From: an uncultured Flavobacteriales bacterium
Lineage (GTDB): Bacteria > Bacteroidota > Bacteroidia > Flavobacteriales_E > Vicingaceae
Assembly (NCBI GenBank): GCA_937925525.1
Contig: CALALS010000289.1
Span: 1 to 7,559, forward strand
Direction of reading: 5' to 3'
Length of the DNA stretch: 7,559 nt
Each line of letters begins with the position of its first letter. Within the stretch, counting starts at the first letter, position 1. A program made the position numbers and the translations under genes. Below, piece after piece: positions 1 to 6,472 of the stretch. Below the pieces are notes generated by a model. That model was not told the origin of the DNA and searched no databases. It was given only the letters and a program-made list of their open reading frames with translations.

Positions 1-234
1 TTTGTTTCTGGAAAAGAGCTTCTATTAAGTGTCAAAAATACTTATGGAGACATTGAAAATGTGGAAGTTTTTGGAATTAGAACTTCAGTTTTAATAAAAG
101 ACACTATTAAGGAAAAAAATTATTATGTTAAAGTTAAAGGAAATTACTCTAATTGGAATACAGAAGAAACCTTAAATATCAGAACTATAAAGGGAAAATT
201 ATTAATATATGAATATCAAATTAACGGACTTTAA
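1..234 (+). CDS. C-terminal fragment of an unrecognised protein (5' end outside window)
   Basis: Frame 1 is open from the first base to a TAA at 232-234, giving 77 visible residues that begin FVSGKELLLSVKN and end IYEYQING-L. An uninterrupted frame of this length in sequence that is only about 24% GC (57 of 234 bases, counted by hand) suggests real coding. The terminator 29 bases downstream supports the stop. The residues alternate hydrophobic and polar and are rich in Lys, Asn, Ile and Val, which suggests a beta-rich fold, possibly the end of an extracytoplasmic or lipoprotein domain. That is inference only. I recognise no motif and assign no function. The low GC compared with the genes to the right could mean an accessory or transferred gene. 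Confidence 0.6.
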   Translation, partial: FVSGKELLLSVKNTYGDIENVEVFGIRTSVLIKDTIKEKNYYVKVKGNYSNWNTEETLNIRTIKGKLLIYEYQINGL

Positions 235-262
235 TATTTAAAATAAAACATTAAGTAACTAA

Positions 263-287
263 AAAAGCCCCACAATGTGAGGCTTTT
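263..287. terminator. Bidirectional intrinsic terminator
   Basis: An inverted repeat spans 263-287. The arm AAAAGCC pairs with GGCTTTT, then after one C/A mismatch CAC pairs with GTG around an AAT loop. On the + strand the T run GTTTT follows, 29 bases after the stop of the left-edge gene. On the − strand the hairpin is followed by TTTTTT, about 80 bases after the stop of the surface-protein gene at 367. It therefore fits as a shared terminator between two convergent genes. Confidence 0.8.
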
Positions 288-366
288 GTTTTAGGTAGTA
301 GTTGTAGTTTTCTCTTAGCTTATTTCGTCTATCTGTGTGTTTTATTCTTTTTATTTAGTCTTGTTT

Positions 367-2853
367 CTATTTAAGGATGGTTACATTACCCTTAAATACT
401 TTGTTGTTCTCATCATTTAATTCTAAGATGTAGAAGTAGGTTCCGTCTGCATTCTTGCCACCATCCCAATCATTCTGGTAAGGTTGGGCTTCAAATACTT
501 TTCTTCCCCATCTGTCAAATATCACCAGGTAGTTCTCTTGGTATAATTCTAAGTATGGTATTACAAACTTATCATTGCTTCCGTCTACTGATTTTGGTGA
601 TATTACATTTGGTACTACCAGCTCTTTTACACATTCTGCTGATTGAGCTATTGCTCCTTCATAACATGCGCTTTGTGAATCGAAAGCTTTTACTAATACT
701 GTTTGTTGGTTTAAGTCACTTACAGTATGTGAGGTAGGACCGTTTGCAGGTATCCATGTTGTTCCGTCATCTAAGCTTACCCAATATCCTTCTGCTCCGG
801 GTACACCTGACCATGAGAATACGATATTACCATCGGATGATACGTTACATATCACCTCAGGTTCTCCTAGTTGTGGGTGTACTTCTACTGTTATCTTATT
901 TGAACCTTTACATCCATCATCGGTAGTTACTTCTAATTTATAGGTTCCGCTTTGGTTATAACTTATCTGTGCGTTATTTAGATTAGGTAAACCTGCACCA
1001 TTTAATGACCAACTGTAATTTACTACATTAGGTATAGTAGTTGTTGGCTGGATAGTGGCCGTTTCTGTTTCACAGATAATTGTATCGGTGGCGTATAGTT
1101 GGAATTTCATCGAGTCGGTTAAGGCTACCCAGAAAGTTTCAGTATAAGTACAGCCTGCGGATGTAGTTATGGTTACATTATAGCCTCTGTTGGGCACGGT
1201 TATTTGTACACTGTCTCCTGCTCCGGTTAGGTTAATAGGGTTGGTTCCTACGATTACTTGCCATTGGTGGGTTTCTCCGTTGTTATATCCTGTATTCAAA
1301 TAGAAGGGTGAAAAGGGTGAGCATCTGAATATCGTATCCGGGAAGTCCACTATTGGGTCTTTGTTAACTGTTATGTTTACACTTCCTGAACCGGGACAGC
1401 CATAGGCTGTATAGGTTACGCTATAGGTTCCGGTGGTGTCTGCCGTTTGGGTTGGGCTGGTGTTACCGTTTGGTGAGCCGTTATAACTCCATACTACATT
1501 AGTAGAGTTTGGATCTAAAGCCAAATTAGGGTATGGTTGGGTTGGGTAACAAACCGTCTGGTCACTCAGTGGAAAGGCTGCGTTTCCGCTTACTTTTATC
1601 AAAACTGTATCTTCGAACTCCTGAATTTCATCTCCGCATGCTGATGTGATAGTATTTAAGTCATTACCTGTTTTTACAATTAAAAAGTAATTACCCATAG
1701 CCATACCTTGACCCATTTGGATATTGATAGAGTCAGCTTTACCACTGGTGTTACAATATGGAGTGGCACCGACAATAGGCCCATACTGTAATCCTGTAGA
1801 TACGTTATATAATCTGAAGTCGGAACCAAAAGGTTCTACTGACCCACAAGCTCCCGGCTCAGGCATACTAACATTAAAGCTAGTAGCTGCACAAGGCACC
1901 TCTTGATAGTAATAGGGCTTTCCTAAACTATTATCGGTTAAAGGAACTCCGGAACTATTAAGCTTGCCAGCTATGTATGGGGTTTTAGGAAGACAGTTAC
2001 CCCCAAATATCACACGCATATCTCTCATAATTTTTCCAACCAATTTTCTAGGATAAGTTGTATCAGCCACACCATTAACTATTTTAATTACCATAGCTTT
2101 TCTCCACTCCTCAACTTTAAAACAAAAGGAGCCGGAAAAAGCCATGGAAGGTGTAAATTCAAATGACTGAGTTAATTGGTTTACCTTAATACCATTAACC
2201 GCAGGGGTAGTAGGAACTTGATTAATTGAATCATAACCATTTATATATGTCTCGGGAGTATAAAAACCACTTAAAGCAGGTGCCATTTTATAAACAACTG
2301 AATCTCCATCTACTTCTGTTGTACTTTGGTCGAAAAATTGCTTTTTCCCAATACAGAAATCCTGAACAGTTACGTTGTTATTCCATTTAGGTGAGTTATT
2401 AAAAGTAACATCTTTGTTATTTAGCAATGCATAAACGTAAATATTTCCAGCAGCTACGTTAGCATTTACAGGTCTACAACAAAGTGACCATTCAAATCTC
2501 CAATCATGACATGTAGTTGGTAATGTAACTGTACCCTCAAATTTATATTCTTCTGTACATACCGTTGAGTTTGCTATACAGGATGCTGGAACTTGAACAC
2601 CAGCCTGACCAACCCTATTTACAGTAAAATTACCCCCATTGTGACAGGAAGAACGATAACCAACACTTAAAGTAGTGTTCGTGAACGAAATTCCATTACA
2701 GTCTCTATAAACAGACATAAATACTTTATATTGGTTTCCTCCTAAATGAGTATAGGTAATCTCAGCAGCTGCCATGTGAGAAGCATCTACATTTTGGTTG
2801 AAACCTAAGAATGTAATTGCAATAACAAATAGTTGAAGTAAATTCTTTTTCAT
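367..2853 (-). CDS. Secreted multidomain surface protein with T9SS type B (CHU_C) sorting domain
   Basis: An 828-residue protein if started at the ATG at 2851-2853. The frame extends 21 codons further upstream to an ATG at 2916, but the later start places a clean signal peptide at the N-terminus: MKKN, a hydrophobic core at residues 5-18, and a likely VDA|S cleavage after residue 24. The mature N-terminal region (about 25-250) starts SHMAAAEITYTHLGG and contains a DGDSVVY motif, a pattern seen in large Bacteroidota surface proteins. Ig/PKD-like modules follow at about 435-500, 500-580 and 580-660, each with paired Cys and GTY-type strands. A fibronectin-III-like stretch lies at about 661-741. 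Residues 747-828 (VPNVISP, FDRWGRKVFE, NDWDGG, DGTYFYILEL, GNVTILK) match the gliding-motility-associated C-terminal/CHU_C domain, an established T9SS export signal. The protein is presumably exported and held at or released from the cell surface as an adhesin or structural protein. The precise role is unknown. A weak -7-like element (TAAATTTA, 2893-2900) lies upstream. Confidence 0.88.
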   Translation of the reverse strand: MKKNLLQLFVIAITFLGFNQNVDASHMAAAEITYTHLGGNQYKVFMSVYRDCNGISFTNTTLSVGYRSSCHNGGNFTVNRVGQAGVQVPASCIANSTVCTEEYKFEGTVTLPTTCHDWRFEWSLCCRPVNANVAAGNIYVYALLNNKDVTFNNSPKWNNNVTVQDFCIGKKQFFDQSTTEVDGDSVVYKMAPALSGFYTPETYINGYDSINQVPTTPAVNGIKVNQLTQSFEFTPSMAFSGSFCFKVEEWRKAMVIKIVNGVADTTYPRKLVGKIMRDMRVIFGGNCLPKTPYIAGKLNSSGVPLTDNSLGKPYYYQEVPCAATSFNVSMPEPGACGSVEPFGSDFRLYNVSTGLQYGPIVGATPYCNTSGKADSINIQMGQGMAMGNYFLIVKTGNDLNTITSACGDEIQEFEDTVLIKVSGNAAFPLSDQTVCYPTQPYPNLALDPNSTNVVWSYNGSPNGNTSPTQTADTTGTYSVTYTAYGCPGSGSVNITVNKDPIVDFPDTIFRCSPFSPFYLNTGYNNGETHQWQVIVGTNPINLTGAGDSVQITVPNRGYNVTITTSAGCTYTETFWVALTDSMKFQLYATDTIICETETATIQPTTTIPNVVNYSWSLNGAGLPNLNNAQISYNQSGTYKLEVTTDDGCKGSNKITVEVHPQLGEPEVICNVSSDGNIVFSWSGVPGAEGYWVSLDDGTTWIPANGPTSHTVSDLNQQTVLVKAFDSQSACYEGAIAQSAECVKELVVPNVISPKSVDGSNDKFVIPYLELYQENYLVIFDRWGRKVFEAQPYQNDWDGGKNADGTYFYILELNDENNKVFKGNVTILK

Positions 2854-2929
2854 TTTTTTAAACCTTTGGTGTAACTTATATGATATAAGATGTAAATTTA
2901 ATAAAAAAGGTTGCATCTAACATAAAATT

Positions 2930-2959
2930 TTTTAGAGTATTAAGGTTTGATTACTTTTG
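2930..2959 (+). promoter_or_regulatory. Bacteroidota-type promoter of lepA
   Basis: TACTTTTG at 2952-2959 is an exact match to the phylum's -7 consensus TAnnTTTG. A T-rich TTT/TTTAG stretch at about 2930-2934 sits at the spacing expected for the -33 TTG element, but it is only a partial match. Transcription would start near 2965, giving a leader of about 20 bases before the ATG at 2987. The leader has no Shine-Dalgarno sequence and is A/T-rich just before the start, as is common in this phylum. Confidence 0.65.
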
Positions 2960-2986
2960 CGCTCCTTTTTAGCATTACTATAATAA

Positions 2987-4780
2987 ATGGAAAAAATAAG
3001 AAACTTCTGTATTATCGCCCATATTGACCATGGTAAAAGTACTCTGGCAGACAGACTCTTAGAGTTCACCAAAACTGTTTCTGCAAGAGACCTACAAGCT
3101 CAGGTGCTTGATGATATGGACTTGGAGCGTGAAAGAGGAATTACCATTAAAAGTCATGCTATACAAATGAATTATGTGCACAATGGTGAGGAATATATCT
3201 TAAATTTAATTGATACTCCCGGGCACGTTGACTTTTCTTATGAAGTTTCAAGGTCTATTGCAGCATGCGAAGGTGCGTTGTTAATAGTAGATGCGGCTCA
3301 AGGTATTCAGGCGCAAACTATCTCAAACCTTTATTTAGCCATAGAACATGATTTAGAAATCATTCCTATTTTGAATAAAATGGATTTGCCAAGCGCAATG
3401 CCAGAGGAGGTAAAAGACCAAATTGTTGATTTAATTGGTTGCGATAGAGATGATATTATTCCTGCATCAGGTAAAACTGGCTTGGGAGTAGAAAAAATAC
3501 TAGAAGCAATTATAAATAAAGTTCCACATCCGGTTGGTGACCCTCAGGCACCGCTACAAGCTTTGATTTTCGACTCTGTTTTCGATTCTTATAGAGGAAT
3601 TAGAGCATATTTTAAGGTTGAGAATGGGGAAATTAAGAAAGGAGATAAAGTAAAATTTATTAATACCGGCAAAGAGTATTTTGCTGATGAAGTAGGTATT
3701 TTAAAACTAAAACCAGAACCAAAAAATGTGGTTAAAACAGGTGATGTTGGTTATTTAATTTCCGGGATTAAAGTGGCAAAAGAGGTTAAAGTGGGTGATA
3801 CTATTACTCATGTTGATAGACCTTCCAAAGCTATTCAAGGGTTTGAAAACGTAAAACCAATGGTTTTCGCAGGGATTTACCCTGTTGACACAAGTGAATA
3901 CGAAGAGTTAAGAGATGCTATTGAAAAATTACAACTGAATGACGCTTCATTAACCTTTGAGCCGGAAAGTTCTGCCGCTTTAGGTTTTGGTTTCAGATGT
4001 GGCTTTTTGGGTATGCTTCACATGGATATTATTCAGGAAAGGTTAGAGCGTGAATTTAAAATGACAGTAATTACAACTGTTCCAAACGTTTCTTACAAAG
4101 CTTATTTGAATAAAACTCCTGATGTTCCTGAGATTATTAATAACCCCTCAGATTTACCAGACCCGGCTCATTTGCATAAAGTTGAAGAACCATATATTCA
4201 AGCGCAAATTATTACGAAATCAGAGTATGTGGGTGCTATTATGAGCTTATGTATTGACAAAAGAGGTGAAGTTACCAATCAGGTTTATTTAACGACAGAC
4301 AGAGTAGAGCTTACTTTTCACATTCCTTTAGCTGAAATCGTTTTTGACTTTTACGACAGATTAAAAACTATTTCAAGAGGTTATGCTTCTTTCGATTATC
4401 ACCCGATTGGTTACAAAGAGTCTAAGTTAGTGAAAATGGACATTCTTTTAAATGGGGACCAGGTAGATGCGTTATCTGCTCTGGTTCATAAAGACCATGC
4501 GTTTGATTTAGGTAAAAAAATGTGCGGTAAATTGCGTGAACTACTTCCCAGACAACAGTTTGAAATTGCCATACAAGCAGCTATCGGAGCTAAAATTATT
4601 GCCAGAGAAACAGTTAGAGCTTTAAGAAAAGATGTAACCGCTAAATGTTACGGTGGTGATATTTCCAGAAAAAGAAAATTACTTGAAAAGCAAAAAGAAG
4701 GGAAAAAGAAAATGCGCCAAATTGGTAGTGTAGAAGTTCCTCAGGAAGCTTTTCTAGCAGTATTAAAAATCAACGACTAA
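2987..4780 (+). CDS. lepA: Elongation factor 4 (LepA), ribosome-associated translational GTPase
   Basis: A 597-residue protein, essentially full length (E. coli LepA has 599). The GTPase domain shows every G motif: AHIDHGKST at 11-19 (P-loop), RERGIT at 48-53 (switch I), DTPGH at 76-80 (switch II with the catalytic His), NKMD at 130-133 and SGKTG at 161-165. The beta-barrel domain II follows (about 190-275), then the EF-G-like domain III/V region including GFGFRCGFLGMLHMD near 332. The C-terminal domain unique to LepA has LPRQQFEIAIQAAIGAKII, KCYGGDISRKRKLLEKQKEG and QIGSVEVPQEAF. LepA binds the ribosome, is reported to promote back-translocation, and influences initiation and 30S assembly. 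In many Proteobacteria lepA is paired with lepB, but here it stands alone, divergent from the surface-protein gene and convergent with the bacilliredoxin gene. The start is the only ATG that gives the standard N-terminus. Confidence 0.98.
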   Translation: MEKIRNFCIIAHIDHGKSTLADRLLEFTKTVSARDLQAQVLDDMDLERERGITIKSHAIQMNYVHNGEEYILNLIDTPGHVDFSYEVSRSIAACEGALLIVDAAQGIQAQTISNLYLAIEHDLEIIPILNKMDLPSAMPEEVKDQIVDLIGCDRDDIIPASGKTGLGVEKILEAIINKVPHPVGDPQAPLQALIFDSVFDSYRGIRAYFKVENGEIKKGDKVKFINTGKEYFADEVGILKLKPEPKNVVKTGDVGYLISGIKVAKEVKVGDTITHVDRPSKAIQGFENVKPMVFAGIYPVDTSEYEELRDAIEKLQLNDASLTFEPESSAALGFGFRCGFLGMLHMDIIQERLEREFKMTVITTVPNVSYKAYLNKTPDVPEIINNPSDLPDPAHLHKVEEPYIQAQIITKSEYVGAIMSLCIDKRGEVTNQVYLTTDRVELTFHIPLAEIVFDFYDRLKTISRGYASFDYHPIGYKESKLVKMDILLNGDQVDALSALVHKDHAFDLGKKMCGKLRELLPRQQFEIAIQAAIGAKIIARETVRALRKDVTAKCYGGDISRKRKLLEKQKEGKKKMRQIGSVEVPQEAFLAVLKIND

Positions 4781-4784
4781 CAAC

Positions 4785-4819
4785 ATAGTCATTAGCCACC
4801 AGTTGATTAGCCAATAGTC
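4785..4819. repeat. Nested short direct repeats in the convergent gap
   Basis: The order is ATAGTC (4785-4790), ATTAGCCA (4791-4798), a 7-base spacer, ATTAGCCA (4806-4813), then ATAGTC (4814-4819, sharing its first A with the end of the preceding unit's context). A six-T run follows at 4829-4834, but I could not build a convincing GC-rich hairpin before it, so no clean lepA terminator is called. The rest of 4781-4885 holds no coding frame I can support. Confidence 0.4.
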
Positions 4820-4854
4820 TTTTGTCGGTTTTTTATATGCTTTAATTCAAGCCC

Positions 4855-4891
4855 AACTAACTTGCTAAACTTTTAACTAATTAAGTTAGTT
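4855..4891. repeat. 9-bp inverted repeat at the end of the bacilliredoxin gene
   Basis: AACTAACTT at 4855-4863 is the exact reverse complement of AAGTTAGTT at 4883-4891, separated by 19 bases. The right arm overlaps the stop codon of the − strand gene. It could form a weak AT-rich stem in either transcript, but no T tract follows directly, so a terminator role is uncertain. Confidence 0.35.
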
Positions 4892-5302
4892 ACAGTACTC
4901 GTCAAAAGCAGCTTTTAAGTTATCTGCAATCATTTCTGCGGGTTTACCCTCAATGTTATGACGCTCAATCATGTGAACCAATTTACCATCTTTAAATAAA
5001 GCCATAGAAGGAGAAGACGGAGGATATGGTAACATGTACTTTCTTGCTTGTTGAACAGCTTCACTATCAAAGCCCGCAAAAACAGTAGTTATTTTATTCG
5101 GTTTTTTTCCATGCTGAATAGCCATTTTAGCAGCCGGCCTAGCATTTGCTGCAGCACATCCGCATACAGAATTAATAACCACTAAAACCGTTCCATCGGT
5201 TTTTGATAATACATCATCTACTTTTTCAGGAGTTAATAATTCTTCAAAGCCTACATCAGTTAAATCGGCTTTCATTGGCATAACAAGTTCTGCTGGATAC
5301 AT
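4886..5302 (-). CDS. Bacilliredoxin, BrxA/BrxB (YphP/YqiW) family
   Basis: A 138-residue cytoplasmic thioredoxin-like protein, close to the length of B. subtilis YphP. Family hallmarks are the N-terminal MYPAELVMPMKADLT, VVINSVCGCAAANARPA with the CGC active site at Cys47-Gly48-Cys49, the TVFAGFD strand, PPSSPSMALFKDG (SPS-MAL loop) and a Cys one residue from the C-terminus (Cys137), which also lies near the end of B. subtilis YphP. Characterised members remove bacillithiol from mixed disulfides on oxidised proteins. Whether this organism makes bacillithiol cannot be seen here, as no bsh gene is in the window. It starts 40 bases after the second exbD and so probably reads through from that operon. 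A poor -7-like TAACTTTA (− strand, 5319-5326) could add its own promoter. There is no Shine-Dalgarno sequence. The family call is firm, but brxA versus brxB cannot be settled. Confidence 0.93.
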   Translation of the reverse strand: MYPAELVMPMKADLTDVGFEELLTPEKVDDVLSKTDGTVLVVINSVCGCAAANARPAAKMAIQHGKKPNKITTVFAGFDSEAVQQARKYMLPYPPSSPSMALFKDGKLVHMIERHNIEGKPAEMIADNLKAAFDEYCN

Positions 5303-5342
5303 ACTAATAAATTTTCGGTAAAGTTAAGAAATAAAAAAGCAA

Positions 5343-5834
5343 TTAGTTTTGCGACCCTTGATTTAAGATATCGTCAGTTTTAGAAGATGCGTAACTAATT
5401 TTTAATGCGTTTGCTTCTCTAAGCTCTTGCTTTACATCCGTTACAATCCCCATTTCACAATCTCTATCCACTTTTAATGACACTGTCATAAGCGGTCGTT
5501 CAGCCTCCATAATTCCCTCTTTTTCTTCTTCAACAAATTGAATAATGTCTTTAGGGTTTTTAATGGCGTCATTCAACTGGATTCTAGGTGCAGTACCTAA
5601 CTGTCCTTGAAGAGCAGGGATAGGAGTTCCAATATAAATATAGCTTACTAAAGATTTTCTTTCTAACTTTTGAAGTTCAGTAGCTTTTGGAATCATTACC
5701 TTAATCTTCAATTCAGTTTCTCTCATCACAGTAGTTACCATGAAGAAAAACAAAAGCATAAATACGATATCCGGCAAGGCAGCTGTAGATATTGCCTGTC
5801 CTCCTCTTTTTCCGCCTTTTTTAAATTTTGACAT
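5343..5834 (-). CDS. exbD: ExbD/TolR-type proton-motor subunit (second copy)
   Basis: A 163-residue protein with the ExbD layout: a basic cytoplasmic N-terminus (SKFKKGGKRGG), one transmembrane helix at about 21-37 (LPDIVFMLLFFFMVTTVM) carrying the conserved proton-pathway Asp at residue 22, and a periplasmic domain. The end of that domain, MTVSLKVDRDCEMGIVTDV then KQELREANALKISYAS, is the typical ExbD beta-strand/helix/strand unit. With ExbB it would convert proton flow into movement of TonB. The start follows AGGAAGAAGCT, one of the few Shine-Dalgarno-like leaders in the window, and lies 14 bases after the first exbD. Its helix and periplasmic domain differ clearly from the first copy, so this is not a recent duplication. 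A role in a Tol-Pal-like system instead of TonB cannot be excluded from sequence alone. Confidence 0.92.
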   Translation of the reverse strand: MSKFKKGGKRGGQAISTAALPDIVFMLLFFFMVTTVMRETELKIKVMIPKATELQKLERKSLVSYIYIGTPIPALQGQLGTAPRIQLNDAIKNPKDIIQFVEEEKEGIMEAERPLMTVSLKVDRDCEMGIVTDVKQELREANALKISYASSKTDDILNQGSQN

Positions 5835-5848
5835 AGCTTCTTCCTGGT
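5835..5848 (-). promoter_or_regulatory. Shine-Dalgarno-like leader of the second exbD
   Basis: The 14-base gap between the two exbD genes reads ACCAGGAAGAAGCT before the ATG at 5832-5834. The AGGA lies 7 bases upstream of the start. This purine-rich site stands out because the other starts here lack one. It supports the chosen start and may raise translation of the second ExbD relative to the first. Confidence 0.5.
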
Positions 5849-6469
5849 TTATTGTGGAATTTTTCCTACTTGTTTTGGTTCTGCTTCAGAAATTCGTTGA
5901 GGGTAAACATCTTTGATTGCATCTACTCTTCTAGCTGACAAATCATCCCCTTCTTTTTTCAATTCTTCTAGTCGGTCAAAAGAAACACCAAACTTACGCA
6001 TTGCTTCCTCATTTCTTATTTCATTGTAAGCAGCAACTAATTCATTTTGCACCTGAATATATGTTCCGTAAGAAGTTCCTTTATCATTTTGCAAAGATAT
6101 TATCTGCTTAGAAACAGGGTATCCCTGACCATAAAACTCAATATCCGTTGGCTTAAATTCAGGGAACCTTTCGTCATTCGGAACATTTTGTCTTCCAATA
6201 ATAAACTCCTTGGCTCGCTCTCTTAAGTTTTTCAACTCCATCATTTCGCCTTCTACCAATAACTCATTATTAGCATTCACTAAAATACTAAAGATGTTTC
6301 TTTCTTTTACCGGTGGTGGTGGCTCAACTTCGTCCATTTTAGGAGGAAGCTGCCTCATTAATCCAGTTGGAGTATCCATAGTAGTAGTAACTAAGAAGAA
6401 TATCAACAGAAGGAACGCAATGTCCGCCATTGAACCTGCATTAATTTCCGGTATGTCTCTTCTTCCCAT
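5849..6469 (-). CDS. exbD: ExbD/TolR-type proton-motor subunit (first, longer copy)
   Basis: A 206-residue protein, long for the family (E. coli ExbD has 141). It begins MGRRDIPEINAGSMADIAF. A single transmembrane helix spans about 15-31 and holds the conserved Asp at residue 16, followed by LVTTTMDTPTG. A Pro-rich linker (EPPPPV, about 49-54) leads into a periplasmic domain with strand NIFSILVNANNELLVEG and helix YIQVQNELVAAYNEIRNEE. About 45 charged residues after that form a predicted helical tail (RLEELKKEGDDLSARR) and a polar C-terminus. The gene starts 3 bases after the upstream membrane-protein gene and ends 14 bases before the second exbD, so all three are co-transcribed. It is inferred to act with ExbB and the other ExbD in one motor or in two alternative motors. 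Confidence 0.9.
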   Translation of the reverse strand: MGRRDIPEINAGSMADIAFLLLIFFLVTTTMDTPTGLMRQLPPKMDEVEPPPPVKERNIFSILVNANNELLVEGEMMELKNLRERAKEFIIGRQNVPNDERFPEFKPTDIEFYGQGYPVSKQIISLQNDKGTSYGTYIQVQNELVAAYNEIRNEEAMRKFGVSFDRLEELKKEGDDLSARRVDAIKDVYPQRISEAEPKQVGKIPQ

Positions 6470-6472
6470 ATT

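Noticed and set aside
555..926. Two 60-codon + strand open frames within the surface-protein gene
   Set aside because: Both are Leu/His-rich translations antisense to a well-supported gene, with no start signal or promoter.
1724..1906. A 60-codon + strand open frame within the surface-protein gene
   Set aside because: It is antisense to the conserved coding frame and has no ribosome site or recognisable product.
367..2853. Apparent A/T strand-skew change along the surface-protein gene, suggesting a mosaic
   Set aside because: Several 60-base samples counted by hand gave inconsistent skew within each half, so no breakpoint can be supported.
4855..4891. Inverted repeat as an attachment site or insertion-sequence end
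   Set aside because: There is no transposase or integrase gene, no target-site duplication and no second copy of the repeat in the window.
5319..5326. TAACTTTA on the − strand as a promoter for the bacilliredoxin gene
   Set aside because: It misses the final G of the consensus, has no TTG at the right spacing and would leave a leader of only about 10 bases. It is kept as a possibility in the gene entry only.
5344..5351. TAGTTTTG on the + strand, matching the -7 consensus TAnnTTTG
   Set aside because: It lies at the 3' end of the second exbD pointing towards the + strand, where no gene follows for several kilobases. A chance match in AT-rich sequence is more likely.
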